A stretch of DNA of 64,000 nucleotides from positions 877,501 to 941,500 of the forward strand of contig JBAMJR010000011.1 of assembly GCA_038501785.1 (NCBI GenBank), in the 5' to 3' direction. The translations under genes and the position numbers were made by a program. Source of the DNA: Myoxocephalus aenaeus. Lineage: Eukaryota > Chordata > Actinopteri > Perciformes > Cottidae. Below, piece by piece: positions 27,176 through 41,200 of the stretch (the stretch's first letter is position 1; each line of letters opens with the position of its first letter). The notes under the pieces are model-generated. The model did no database searches and was not told the DNA's origin. It saw nothing but the letters and a program-made list of their open reading frames with translations.

Positions 27176-29256
27176 ATTCTCCGAAACCATTCTCACCCAC
27201 GACAATTTAAGAAGCATTTACCCAGGCTCCCCTCAGCCATTAGCCAATAGAAAGAAAGGTATTAGCCGGGATTAGGTGGGATGAGGGAAGAGAGGGGGGT
27301 TGCAAGGAGCTCAAGTTTTTGAAACTATTGAACTTGAGAGATTTATGCCAAGGATCCCCCTTATAAGCGAGCGTTTCATTCCCTCCCGTTAAAACAATTA
27401 AAACAATGCGGTCGGCTAATCTCCGAGGCAGGACAGATTAAAATAACAGCCTTTGATTGTGCTCTCCCCCTCAGCCCTCTTTCTCCCAGACCGCAGGCTT
27501 TGACAGTCTCCCCTCGGAGGGGTTTTTCTCTCTAAGGGTTTGTTTTGCTAACAGGCACCATATTTTGCCCATAAACTGTCACCACGTGAAGTTAATCTGA
27601 ACCTCCTCAATGAGAACTATTTCTTTAAAAATCCAGCTGAGCTAAATTAGAAGTCTTCCCAGGAACAGAAAACAGGAGCAAACTTCAAAACAACATGAAG
27701 TCTAACGGGCATTTTGTCGTAAACACGTTCATCACCTTCACTTCTGCATTTGCACCAGAAACTAACTGGTGCAATTACTTGGTTTAGTCACAGTTTTTAG
27801 GTTGAGTATTCTATTTCATGCCACTTTATACTGCTAATTAAGTAATTCTACTATAATTATCTTAATAAATTTACTTATAAAGTTACTTATTATTTTTCTA
27901 ATTCAGATTTGACCCACACCACATTCATTATATTGTAAAATGCATACAATGCAGTTATAAGGGCATACATCTATGCACATGCAGGGTCTGTCAGTGATTA
28001 TAACTTCTCCTACTTCATAATATTCCAACTGTGTTTTATTCCTTATCTGTTTATAAATCAGCCTCTGTGGCCACAGGTAGAGTTATAGTAAACATGTATA
28101 TCTGCTTACATCTACAGTATAATGTGTTATAATCCATTTATTAGATGTTGCTTATGAATACTTAATAGAGGGGTTATAGTCAAATGTTATGTTATTGTTA
28201 CTCCACTACTTTACTTAATTACATATTTTAAATTGAGTATTTCAATTGTATGCCACTCTATACTTCCACTCAACAACAATCTAAAGGACATTTTAACCAA
28301 ATTTATCTGACAGCTAAAGTTATTGATTTGTTTTATGGATTCAGATTTGATCTATAAAGCTATATAAACTGATGTATTGTTTGAAATTGCACTGCCCAGC
28401 AGTTAAAAGTTACCGATCCATTTTGTGCTGCAGCTGCACTGGAGCTTTTGATGGAGGACTTCTTGTCTGTGTTTTCTTATAAATTGAGATGAGCCAACAT
28501 GGACTTTAAAATGCTCACAATTTTTTGTACGTGAACATCTGCAATGACAACTTTTACATAAGGAACATATCGTATTACTTCTTCCATCCCTAATGCCTTA
28601 TTTCCCATCAGGCCAAGTCCATTTTATTTATATAGCCCAACAACATACATCACGTCTATATTTACATCCTCCAGTTGGATAAGAACAACTCCACAGTAAC
28701 AAAGCATTTTAAAATCTGACAACTCGATCATACTTAAAAAATATAGGCGACAGGAGTGTAATTATTAGTTTCAAATTAAATTTTCTTAAAGTTAATTTAA
28801 AATGTAATGGTATTTACGAATTGTTTTAGTTTACAACAGGAAATAAAACTTCCTGAGTGAAAAAATCTCTAAAACTAATGTTTTGCTGCGAGTACAACTT
28901 GTTGCATACATTAACCACTGCAGCGCTGCTTCCCTGCATTCTCATCTAACAACGTAAATAATAGTACATTCCTCCAGCCTATAAAAACACGGACCATTTT
29001 TGTGTTAGTAATCACAGGTAAACATGTAAGACGTCTTGATAGTTGTGTACTTGTACACAAATATTCCTGGTTCGCTTCTTCCTCTCAAACTGCTCAGACT
29101 TCCAAAATATGTGAAAATGTTTGTGCTCTTTTCTTCAGTTTTTTTTTCCTCCTCCTTTCGCCGTTCTTGGCTGTCAAGCTATATTAGTGTCCGATAGAAA
29201 TAAGTCATTTAGAAGAGGCTCTGTCGGCCAGCCCCTCAGCCCCACTAAAAGCTCCA

Positions 29257-29394
29257 GGATTAGGTCCCAGAGGTCTTTGTCTCCGCAGCCCACAGGATTA
29301 GGGGAGATTTACTGCGAGGAGAGAAAAAAAGTAGTTATTTCATGGCACTTTCATGATGAAACCTGGCCAAAGCTGTGTTGGCTGGGGGGATTAG
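29257..29394 (-). promoter_or_regulatory. cluster of three GGATTAG (CTAATCC) homeodomain sites
   Basis: GGATTAG occurs at 29257-29263, 29295-29301 and 29388-29394, all in one orientation. A fourth copy is at 27269-27275 near the dmbx-like promoter. TAATCC is the core bound by Lys50 homeodomains such as Otx, Pitx and Bicoid, the class to which the neighbouring dmbx-like protein belongs. Function is inferred. Confidence 0.4.
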
Positions 29395-30508
29395 AGGCAC
29401 ACAAAGAGTGTGGTTGTGTGTGACCCTCCCCATCCCAGAGCTGCCACCACTGACTCACTCAACGCCCCCTCCTCTCTGGATCATTTCCCCTTTCTATGGG
29501 CCAGGCAGGGCTTCACCTCCTACCCATCAAGACAACCAGGGTTCAGTCTAAATGGCCTCTTGTCATCCAAAATGTGCTGACTGACTCACTCGGTGAGCTC
29601 TAAACAACACTAACATCATATTCCTTGAAGGCAATCAGTGGTTTTGTAACAGGCGTTGGTGCAGCAGGTCTAATCACCAGGACGTGAGTGTTTTGCATGA
29701 AAGACTTAGGTGCAGAGGTAAATGAGAAGTTACTGGATGTGAGTCCCTCCTGTAGTGTTTAAAACCCGCTTAAAGGGAGTTATCCAGCTCTTAGAGGATC
29801 CACTTACACATGCATGGATTACAGTGAATAAAAGACAAAAGGCTAAGTCACATCACTGACAGTCTCACCGCTGAGCAGGTGGAAACCCGTGCAGGTTTAA
29901 TAACTGTTGTCACACAGCAAGATGGAATTACAGTAAGAAAATGACAACGTGAATAGTGAGTGACTGTCAAAACATCCCGTCTTTATCCCACCTGATGGCA
30001 AATAACATGCAGTTATTTATTAAAGTGCAGCTAATAAAAGCCGTATCACATACTTTCCTGTACTGCAGCAAACACTGGCTGAATTTATTTCAAAACCGAT
30101 ACCAGACAATATACCTTCATTAACGATGGTTAATAAATCATTTAGTAATCCAGTTATAAGCCATAAACAAGAACGTTTATGTTGCCTGGTTGTGAAAGGG
30201 CTTCTAATAAGAAATTAACACTCAAAACTGCAGACCTGATGAAAAAACCTCTTTGTTAATGACTTTCTAAGTTAGTGTAAGTGTGGCTTTAATGACTTGT
30301 TAGAAAGTTAGAAACCAACGAGCATTCATAAAAGGGCACCAACATTTATTACTGCATTACAAAATGGAAAGGATAAACAGCTGCCAACAACAACTAGGTT
30401 TATAACTGATGTGTTTATCAACCATTAAGAGCGTTATCATTTTGCTACTTAATTGTTCTGTCCATGGACTAATCATTTCATTTTTTCTCCTTTCTTGGCT
30501 TATCTTTA

Positions 30509-30727
30509 TTCACTTTTCACAATGTGAACGCTGTATTTTATAGGTAATAATAAATAAATAGCTAATACAGCTGTATGAATTGGTAACAATCCGGTTGGAA
30601 GATTCAACATTTTAAGTAAAACAGCGTGATTTTATTAGACAAGGTTTGTGCTTTTAATCTACAAGAAGAAACACATTTGACACCTATTTTGCATCTTATT
30701 TCCATAAAAGCAGCATTTGGAACTCAG
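30509..30727. repeat. copy 2 of a local 200-bp direct duplication
   Basis: Same-orientation counterpart of 26699-26904, carrying an extra AATAATAAATAAATAG near the left. Similarity starts at TTCACTTTTCACA and stops after TTTGGAACTCA on both sides, giving sharp boundaries. Confidence 0.85.
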
Positions 30728-31340
30728 AAACCCAGACTCAATACACCCATTTGTTCATTTAAATTGTATTTATTACTGAAATGAGTGAGGCGGTTGAAGT
30801 AAATGAGGACGGAGGGGCAGTTCATTTTCTTCCTTTCTTCTTTTTTTGTCACATGAGCTTTTTGTAAATGTCTCCTGTTTAACAGATGTTTCAGAAAGCA
30901 GTCCCCTTATGTTCAAGCTTTCTTTAATTACTTATCAATAGTGGAAATTTGTATTGACAAGAGCCTGTCAGGAGGGGACCTTTGTAGTTGTCAGTGATCT
31001 CAAAGGAAGGCCCCCCTCAGACACCAACTGGATCGATTGGCATGCAGAACACAATTGAGGGGCCTTCGGGGGCCGCCATGATAGAGCGGGAGCATGTGGG
31101 CCGAAGAGGGGAGAGCTAAAGACTTCTTCATCGAGGGGAATCGATACGGCCGGCTGGCCTTTGACCTGAGGGAGACGAGGCGAGCGAGCGGCGGGTCAAT
31201 CGGTCCTCTTAAGCCCCGGGATCAAGCTGTGAGGCCTGACACCGGCTATGACACACTCAGGGCTTAGAGTGACATTGACCCGGCTGCAAACACACCAAGT
31301 ACACACACACAACTCTCAATCTCAAACTCAATCTCAAAAA

Positions 31341-31466
<126 letters not shown>

Positions 31467-32337
31467 GCAGAGTTAGAAAAAAGAAAATATATCTTTCATT
31501 TTCAGATTGTCAGATTTTATTGATCTAAAATGAGTCTGAGAAATGCATTATACTCTCATAATGCCTCCTTCATAGGACCCTTGTCTTATGGACTTATTAC
31601 ATTCCAATTAGCTTATTATGATCTCCTGTAGCCCCTGGGAGCGCTGTTTAAGCAGCTACACCAGCAGATCGATACGAGGGACTGAGTAAAGATCAGACTC
31701 TTAATTGGGCGAGAGTGTATGTATTAAAGGCAGAGAGAGAGAGAAGGACAGGTGACTGTGGGTGTCCCGAGGGTCAAGGGCACCAAACATGGGCCAGACC
31801 GGGGTGCAAGGGGTGAACTCAGATCAACAGAGACCCTGACTTGTCTAAGCCATCGTCTTTTCAGCACCACCTTTTAAGACCCAGTGATAATACAGACTGT
31901 GTTAACAAAGACTTAGGTTTGAGTTTCATCCAAACTGAAGAGGAATGAAGCTGCATGGGAGATGGAAGAGGAGCCATCGAGTGCAGGGAAGTATGGACAC
32001 TAAACATGAAAAATGGGTGCAAAAATACAGACATTCAATGGCATGAAGTTCTCTGTCTGACGTATTTAGAATCTTTAAAAGCTCTTTCAACCATCTTCTG
32101 CAGTTTATTCTGGGGATGGGGTACTAGAGGATTATATTGCATTTTTGATTAAAAAGAATTTAAAGTTAAGTTGATTGCGGTTAATTTCCCTTATCGGGAA
32201 CTTATGAGAGACTTAAAAAAGCTGTTTAGCTCGCTATCATGGTAGACAAGTGAAACAATGAGCCCGATTTTAAAACACAGAAATGATCAGGTAAGAAAGA
32301 ACAGACTCAAAATGTTGCCAATAAAAAAAAAAAAAGA

Positions 32338-32339
<2 letters not shown>

Positions 32340-32379
<40 letters not shown>
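32340..32379. repeat. (TA)n tract, 40 bp
   Basis: Uninterrupted AT dinucleotides directly after an A-rich run. Confidence 0.95.
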
Positions 32380-32382
<3 letters not shown>

Positions 32383-32649
32383 CCTCTATTTATGCGGTGG
32401 AACCTTATGATTTATGATAATTAGGATTGTTTGTTTTTAACTAAAAAGGATGTCCAGTAAAACAATGTGTGTCCTTTCTGTAATGCAATAGCGTAAGGTA
32501 AAGGGATTACAGTATGTTCGTTATTGTTATGACCAGGACAATCGGGACATATTTTCATATCGTCCCATTGAGTTGATTCTGTTGCATCAGAATATGTCAC
32601 CTTTAATCTTTCCAGCGCTGCCGATTGGTTGTTTAAGGATGCAACAGAT

Positions 32650-33065
32650 TGAGAACCTTTTCCTAAAATACCTTTAGAGCTGAAATGATTTGTAAAATAA
32701 TTGGTTAGTGGATTGACAAACAATTTAATCCACAACTATTTTGATATTTGATTTATTGTTTTAGTCATTATTAAAGCAAAAATGGAAGACATCTGCAGGT
32801 TAGAGCTTATCTTTGAGTTTGCTCAGACAAAACAATACATCTGAAGAAGTCACTTGAGATTCTTGGATATTGTAACGGACATTTTTCCACTTTTATATTT
32901 TAGAAAAAAACACAATTATTCAAGAAAAGTTAGAAAAGAAAAAAATATTATTATCTGCCGCCCTAAATACCATGAGCTGGAACGAATGATTATTCTCAAG
33001 CACTATTTCTTGATTAATCTCTTAGCAAGGTGGTTCTGTAGATGGTCAAATCAGTTAATCGACTG
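32650..33065. repeat. interspersed teleost repeat, same family as 10.5 kb
   Basis: Contains GCTGAAATGATTTGTAAAAT, TTAATCGACTGATTG and similar TTAATC words. Degenerate copy; edges approximate. Confidence 0.4.
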
Positions 33066-33639
33066 ATTGTTCCAGTCTGCAGGCAGTAAAGTGTTTATTT
33101 GCTCTGGCTCTTGCCAAGATAATGCAGCTCCTCATCTCTCAGCATGGGGTCAGTTTTGGAGCCCGGCCTGCAGCTTCCCCCTCGTGACCCCCGCTAGTCA
33201 AAGGTGATCACGGGGGAGAGAGAAAGAGAGGCACTGATCGAATTTGATAATGGAAGACGACCCCTCTAAGCTGCTTTGCTCCACATGTTCAAAATCTCTG
33301 CAACACTCAATAAACACTAGGAAGCCCCCCTCCCTGTCACTGGAACATTGTGTAGGTATTGATCCCAGCTAACTGGCTCTTTTAATACCTGGGGTCTGTG
33401 GCCCGGCCTGGGGAAATGCATACTGACATGTGACGGGAGGAGCTTAACAGGCAAACACACCGAAGAAAGGATGGGCCTCTCAGTTTAGCATTTCTCTCCT
33501 ATTTTTTCTCAATTTACACATCTGCTGAAGAAAGGAGAATTACGGCCGCTGCACCTGCTGTTAAAAAAGGGACATATAGACGGCAAGAGGCCCGGCACTG
33601 TACAGAGAAAAAGCTGTCACACTGTCAAAAACTATTTGT

Positions 33640-34180
33640 GCAGCAGAGGTGGAGGAAGTCTTCTGATATTTTATTGGAGCAAAAAGTAGCAATACAACTG
33701 TGTAAAGATACTCCATTACAAATACAAGTCCTAAAATGAAAGTAGCATCACCAAAATGTTAATATCAAAAGTTAAGGTACATTTTGTTCATTTTTAGTTT
33801 TTTTAGACCACTTCATTACATTATTGGTTGAAAAAGCATCAGCATAATAGAGGACTGTTACATTTTAAGAACTCATAAGACAACTTTGAGCTACTTATTC
33901 ACCCCGAGTTCAGTTAGCTCACATTTTTAAGGCCGCAAGGTAATTTATGTTAAATTGAACCATCCTAAAATTGCACATGCTTTTGGGTAGTTTAATCTGT
34001 AACTGATACACTGATCAAATATTTGTATGTCAAATCTTACTGAGCCAAGTAACCAGTAACTATAACGGCCAGTCAGATAAATGTAGTGCAGCAGCATAAC
34101 ATGGAAATACTTAAGTGAAGTACAAATATCTCAAACTTGTACACTACTTGAATACATCGACTTACTTCTGTGACGTAAAG
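33640..34180 (+). repeat. dispersed teleost repeat (GAGGTGGAGGAAGTCTTCTG family)
   Basis: Diverged, nearly full-length copy. Starts GAGGTGGAGGAAGTCTTC, passes through AAAAGTAGCAATACAAC and TACTCCATTACAAATACAAG, reaches GGGTAGTTTAATCTGTAACT, and ends TACTTAAGTGAAGTACAAAT. Confidence 0.65.
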
Positions 34181-34445
34181 ACAGAGCGACATCTTCTTTG
34201 AACTAATATCTTTTAATAGAAAAAGATAAACAACCAAAAAATTGACAAATACAAAAGGAAACATGGAGTATGTACAGCACTCAAATATTTTTCAGTCATT
34301 TTTAACATAAAACAGCAGAGATTAGTTGGTACTCACTTAATGATAATGGTCTGTAATTGATAACCCAGGACTAATTCAACAACTTAATGGTGTCTTTCTG
34401 GAGGAATAACCGATCATACCTGCTATCACAAGAACTCCTGTCGTT

Positions 34446-34451
34446 TTATTT
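34446..34451 (-). terminator. rexo1: candidate rexo1 poly(A) signal AATAAA
   Basis: AATAAA on the minus strand, about 800 bases past the rexo1 stop. An ATTAAA variant nearer the stop (35050-35055) is an alternative. Confidence 0.4.
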
Positions 34452-35256
34452 CATGCAGTGCACATGACACAGAGACACTGGTGGACATTGTATCACTATT
34501 TTGCCTGAGCTATAAAATACAGGGATATATTCCATCAACGATACCAAATAGGTAGCAAGCAGAGGCTTTACATTTCTGCCGAGTGTTTTATATATGATCA
34601 AGTATTATAGGATTAATCCGGTTTGAGAGCCAACCACCAAAATGTACTCGATAGACAGAGCTTCGGTGACGAGAGAACGAGGTGTGATGTAAAAAACACA
34701 AGTGCCTTTACAGAGCAATGTTCGAGAGACGAAGACATCAATGCACTTAAGTGGAACTAAGAACAGGTGACATGTTATTCATTAGAAGTGAATGCTTTTA
34801 GAGCATAGATGAGGTACCCAGACTTGGGCCCTATACAACACGAGCATCTCTATAGTGCAAATTAGGCTGAAGACACAGCCTGGTATGATATTAATCACCA
34901 TCGTTTAGCGGACAACGCCCCGGTTCTTCTATAGAAAGGATTATTCATAAATAGTTTGAGGCTTTAAAAGAAACACTGCTCAAAATAAACAGATATACAT
35001 TTTACCTAACATTATTTACAACTGAAATACCAAACGGCAAATGAAAACTTTTAATTTGGGCTCCTATTGCTTTGAAGGGACTGGCAGTTCTCCTGTTCGG
35101 TACAGGAGGTAGCAACAAGCCCCGGCCCCCCCCCCCGCCGACACTCTGACCGTAACTCTCTGAGAGCAGGGACAGGCCTCCTGAACATCTGTCCCACTGG
35201 CACCAACACGAAGACAGGAAGTTGAACCGAGGAAAGTGGAGCAGAGGGGTCAGAGG

Positions 35257-38200
35257 TCATCTTTTAACCTTTGCATCCTCCTTGATCTTCCAGAACATCA
35301 GCTCCAAGCAGGCAGACGCATCTTCACTCGAGTCGTGGCCGTCCACTGGAAACACAGGAAGATAATTAGTATTTTCTTTACGTAAGAACATGTAAAAAGC
35401 TACAGAAGCAATTACAGTTTCCATTAGATTAATACGGATAAAAAGGTAATTTCTAGTAATCTAGATGAAACATGAAAAAAAGTATAAAATGTGTTGATGC
35501 TAAAGATGTTTAAGAATTGTTTGTTCTTTTAAACTCCAGCTGTGCAACAAGCTCTGTGAGTTTGTACTTGGGCACAATGATGCTTTGAGCTAAAATTACA
35601 TAAATGTAAACTTTACTTTAATCGTTTATCAGATACATACATTCAATTTGACTTCTTCTGAAGCAATTAAATGCATTAAAATGTCGTGGTGACCCATTCA
35701 GTAGTTGTTAAGATATTTCAGTCTGAAGAGGTGGACCAACAAACCGACAGACCAAAACATTTCCCCTGATTATAGAGAACAACTTGTGGCCCAGCTGAGG
35801 TTGAAGGATATGGAGAGGAAGAAATAAGGAAGGATTGGCAACACGGTTTAGTTTTCCAAAGAGACTGTTGCTGCTTCTTCAGGAATCTTTGACTCTGAAA
35901 AGGTTTTTATTAATCCTAAACAGACCTTAATATCTCAAGAACACATCATGAGTAGTGTCGGAGAAACAAGACTTTCTAAAACTTTGAGACATGTCAGCAA
36001 ATTGGACCAAAACTGTGTTTAACACTGTTGACACATGAGGGACATCTGCTGGTGACAAGGAGGCAGTGCAATCAAACTTTAGTGGACGTTGCTGCAATTA
36101 TTTTGCCAGCTGACCGAAGCCACATTTACAAGATACAGGCAGTGGTCGAAAGATACGAAGTACACGCAAGATCTGGACTGAAGTATAATATTGAAGTAAG
36201 TATCTCCATTTTCTGCTACTTTATACTTTTACTCTACTACATTTTAGATACAAATATTGTACTTTTTACTGTACATATATTTAAAAGTGTTTGTTACTAG
36301 TTACTTTGCAGATTGAAATGATCAAAACAAAGGAAAATTCAACAAATACATTGATGATGTATTATTATAGATTAAGAATGATTTTATTGATCCCGTAGTG
36401 AAATTTACAAGCTACTCAGCAGCATATAAAGTGTTTAAAATGAGCTCCACCTTTACAGCTTTGGAATCTGCTGTGGCTGACGTTAATTTGACTGGGATTG
36501 TTTGAAAATATAATGTATGTTAACTAGGCAGGTCTGAATCTTTGGGCTCTGATTCAATGAAATGTGCTCAACAAATAAAGATTTGCTGATGTTGACTGAT
36601 CAGTTAATCTGTTGTTGTTTGCATGCAATTTGACACGAGTTGATTACAAATGGAGATTATGTGATTATGCTGCTCAGGGGCCTGTTTGTGTAACTGGGGC
36701 CGTGTTTATGTGACAGGGAATTATGTATGATGTGTGTAATGTGGATGAAATGCTGTAAGACTTTTATCCACAAAAAGCCCAACGTTTCTACTCAAATGGT
36801 TTCTGAGAAATCTTAGATTTCCCAGTTTACTTCTTTGAATCCTTCCCAATTTTATAATTCATGAAATATTTCGATCCACATTGGTTGCTGTCTGCGAGCC
36901 TCACTAGTCAGACCAGCTTTATAACATAATATGAAATAACATGTATTAGATATTTTAAGTAAATAAACTAATATGTCAACACAAAAACTAATGGATAATA
37001 AAACATGTCTATAACGGCAACAAAGAAACTGCTGTTGCTGCTCTGTGTGATTTTCCCACCGTTGTCCTGGATGATGCGTTTGAGGTGCTCGGACATCAGG
37101 TTCCTCAAGGCACGTTTGTAGGGCAAGCCGAGGCGGTGAGGGAACACGATGGCTGTGTCTACGACCGTACTGTGGATTAGCTGGAGGCCAGAGAGAAGGT
37201 TACATCAAAAGGTGTTCTTTAGAAACAAGAATCTTATAGTTACCTCCTGCTCGTAATTGAATGTCACTGTTACCGCACTGCTCTGCTTGAATTTGTAAAT
37301 TACTTTTGGGCTTCGCAAGAGAAAAACACAGGTGAAGACTTCCTTGAGTTTCAGCTCGTAGTCATTCAAAATAGTCCACAAAAGTTAGTGAATGAGTATT
37401 TGTTAAAGCCGTGGATTATTTTGGCTGATTTAATAAAGAATTAGGTAAAGCCTAGACATTTTAATAGTTTATGCTCTATATCGACCTTTTTTAGTTTACC
37501 AAACAGGTATTGAAACCACACTTGTTAAGGAGATAGAGCGAAAGGCAACTCTCAAAACTTTTGTTTTAAAATTGCACCGTTGTGGTCAGTTAAGTCCATC
37601 AGTTAGGTAATAGTGTATCATTTGTTGTGGTATTGTAGTTTGAGTAAATCTTTCATCTGGGAAATACCTTTTGGGCCAGCAGTAAATGTAAATAAGGATA
37701 AATAAACAATATTATATATAATACATTTTATAGACACATACTTGTACTACACTGTATATGCTCTCACATACAATACATATTTATACTACTGTCCATACTG
37801 TATATATATATATCTGACCTACAGTGTATACTTCATATTATACCTCCAGCTAGTATATTCTGTGTACATTTTCCTACTATTGCAATTACTTGTGCTTATA
37901 CCTGCAGTATATATATTTTGCACTTTGAATGAATGAATTGAATGAATCATATAAATAAAAAATCTTGCAGATTAATGAGGAGCCACGGTACCTTCAGAGC
38001 GAGGAGATCGCTCTCCAGACTGTGTCCTATGAGGATGGATTCAGCTCTGAACATACTCAGCAGCACGGCCTGAACGTCTCTCAGAGTGATGGTGGCGCTC
38101 TCCAAGTCCTCCTCCGTCACACCGGAAAATCTGCAAATTATATTTGAGATATACAGTTTATACTGTGTTTAAAACACTGTGCGTGTTTCAAAGACACATT

Positions 38201-41200
38201 TAAGACAACGGTACAGCTGACAATGCCGTTCATTACCAGTTAAATTCAATAGCAGACGCGACCCATGCAGCAGAGAGTGTGGGAGACAAACTCACCGTGT
38301 GTTGTAATCGACCACTTTGCTTAGAGGTTTGACAAATGTATCGTAGATGACTTTCAACTCAGAGTCGATGACCGTCACCCTGGTCAGCTCCAGGCCCTGC
38401 TTTGTGTAACACTATTTCAGAGGAGAGAAAAAACAAGTTCATGTGACTACAAATACAAAATATAAGTTGTGACAAAAAGTGAAAAACTATTAATTTAATC
38501 TTAATTTTACTCATGCTGTAACAACAGATTGAGCACTGAGTGTCTCCTAGTCTCATTCGTATTACACAGGCCTATAATAAATCAATTCTCAAATCACATA
38601 CACATTTTAAGGACTTTAAGGCCATTTAGCAGGTAAAAACCTCACCATCTCACAGTCCAAAGCAAACACCCCTCCATTGCCATCTGGTGGTAGAGCTTTA
38701 CTAAACGTTGTGACGAAGCCATCGACTGCCTCTTTACGCCCGTCCTGAACATGTTGCTGTGGGAATATGAAATTTCTTAAATCTGGGGATGTTTAAAACT
38801 AAATTTAAACTTGCAGAAAATTACTTCAAAATATGTAAGCAGCCGTTTTATTGTAGGTATCCTGGAAGTGCTTGATTTTCAGTTTCAAATCAAGTTTTCT
38901 TCAGTAAAAAAGACACAGCTAATCATTCAAAGTTACACAAAACAATTAATTCTGAAAAAACTCGTAAACGTATCACAGATAAAAACATGCAACCTTGAAG
39001 GGGAACAAACTAAACAAAGATGAATTAACATCTCGTGAGAGCCCATATATTATATTTGGCTTCTTAACATGTAAAGAAGCTAAATTAAAGAATAATACCT
39101 TGCAAACTTGGCAACCTGGAGTACCGACAGACGCAGCACAGCAGCTGTAGTTGGTCTCCCAGCCCCCAGCGCCTGACAGAGAAAACAGGAAAGAACAAGG
39201 TGGACAGATTGAGGTAAATAAAAGTGGCGGAAAGGGGAGGAGAGTTAAATATGGCAGTATAATATCGTCATAAATGCAAATAACCATACCTTTATTTCTG
39301 CGCAATCGTCCCCAGTGAAAGCAACATTCCTCTTTCCGTACACAGTTACCATTGATATTGATCTTATACTCTGCTCCACATCGACAGCATACCTTGTTTA
39401 ACGCTGGAAACACATTACATAGAGTCAAATAATAACCAGATCACATATGTTAACATCATTTATTATTGCTCATTAGAGATGGGCAAGAGAGCTGTGGGGT
39501 CGTGTAGCTGCTCACGGTCTGTGATGGCCTTTTTCTCTGGGAGGTTGTACATGATGGCTTTGCCGGAAGCCTCTGGGTTTGTTCTCGGGTATCCGTGCTC
39601 CTGGAGCTGCTCCTCCGTCATCAAGTACGACTGCAGCTTCCTGTACAGGGTGGCGCCTACAGTGAGACACAGCAGCAAGTTAAACTACAGTTGTCTTTGT
39701 ACAAGGCTGTGTTTAAACACACTGAACATGTGAAGAAACTCACATGAAACAGTGGTGGTGGCAAACAGAAAAAGTACTTATGCAAGTGGCAAGAAACTTT
39801 ACTTGGATGTTGTCGCCTACATTTAACTACAATAATGTAGCGCTGCAACTAATGATTCATTTCATAAGGGTATTTAATCTATTATTACTCTGTTGATTAA
39901 TTAATAAGTGATTTATTGTAGTTGTCAAAATATTGACATTTAGAGTTAAAGTACTGTTTGACCCAGATGTTTTCAATACGGCTGCAATTAACGAATATTT
40001 CTATTATCCATAGAATAATAATTATCGATAAAGCTGATAATTTTCAGTTGACCAATCGACTTATTGTATCAGCTTAAATAAATAATTAGATTAAAATGTG
40101 AATTGCCTCTGACATTAGGTTGTGGGGAATTTGCTCCTGTGAACAGGACCTGGAGATCGTCACATGGTTATTTGTTACACTGTTAACTGTCTCGACAACA
40201 AATGTTCTTTCCGTTTCTTCTATTTCCATTTTATCAGGTGACTGAAGAAAAACAGAGTGAGAGAAAAATGGAAACGACATAAAACAATTCTAGCAAAAGA
40301 GAACTGAAAACACTGAAAACAAGATTCATCTTGAGGAAAGAAAAATATAACTTACCGATGAGTTTCTCTTCCAACTGTTTACCCGTCCTGTTGATAGTGA
40401 AGCTGGTTGTAGCAGCATGACGACCTCCGAGAACCTCTTCGTGGGACTGAGCTCTCTTGTTGACTAACACCGGGTCCTCTGCAGAGAAACACACACACAA
40501 ACACGTTACCACTGAAATGCAGCCAGTCTTAATTTTGTGTGTAGATTCTTGTTCATATGTGTAAACAAAAGCATCATATACATGTTGACTAATAGCAAAT
40601 ACTATGTGTTATACTGCACAGGGATCGAGGGGGCATACTGGTGGCAGGCGATGGACAAGTGCTCTTGCTTCGGAGCTTCTTCAGAGCGTTGACGGCTACA
40701 TTGAGGTAGATGTTCTTACTGCTACTGCGGTCATACACCAGCTTCTCCTCGTCAAGGGCCTGAAACAGTAAAACGTCTGTCACTGTCAAAACCACAACTT
40801 ATTGAATGTCCTCCTGCATTCAAGACAGGGTGTGATTGGAGGCTGCAGCGTTCTCTACGGAAAGAAGCATTTTCATGGAGACATTTTCAAAACGACTATT
40901 ATACAAGGTTTATACGTTGGCTAAAAAACATCTAACTCTTGGTGAACTGGGTTATAATCTTACCATCTGGAAGGCAATGTCGTTTGATGGGCAAAATTTG
41001 ACACATTCATCTATGAAAGTGTTGAGGTAGCGCTGGCGGACGTTGTTGGGAACTTTGGCCCCAAACTCAATGGGGAGGGTGGGGCGCTTCATTGAACTAC
41101 TCTGAAAAGGTCAAAACAGAAAGAGAACATTGAGTGAAAGAGAGTAAATCACCTCCAGAAAACATTTCTCTTTAGACCTCTGCCAGTACATTCTCAAGGT

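Noticed and set aside
29121..29423. 100-codon plus-strand frame around 29.2 kb
   Set aside because: Contains the GGATTAG regulatory-looking block; composition is not coding-like and no domain is seen.
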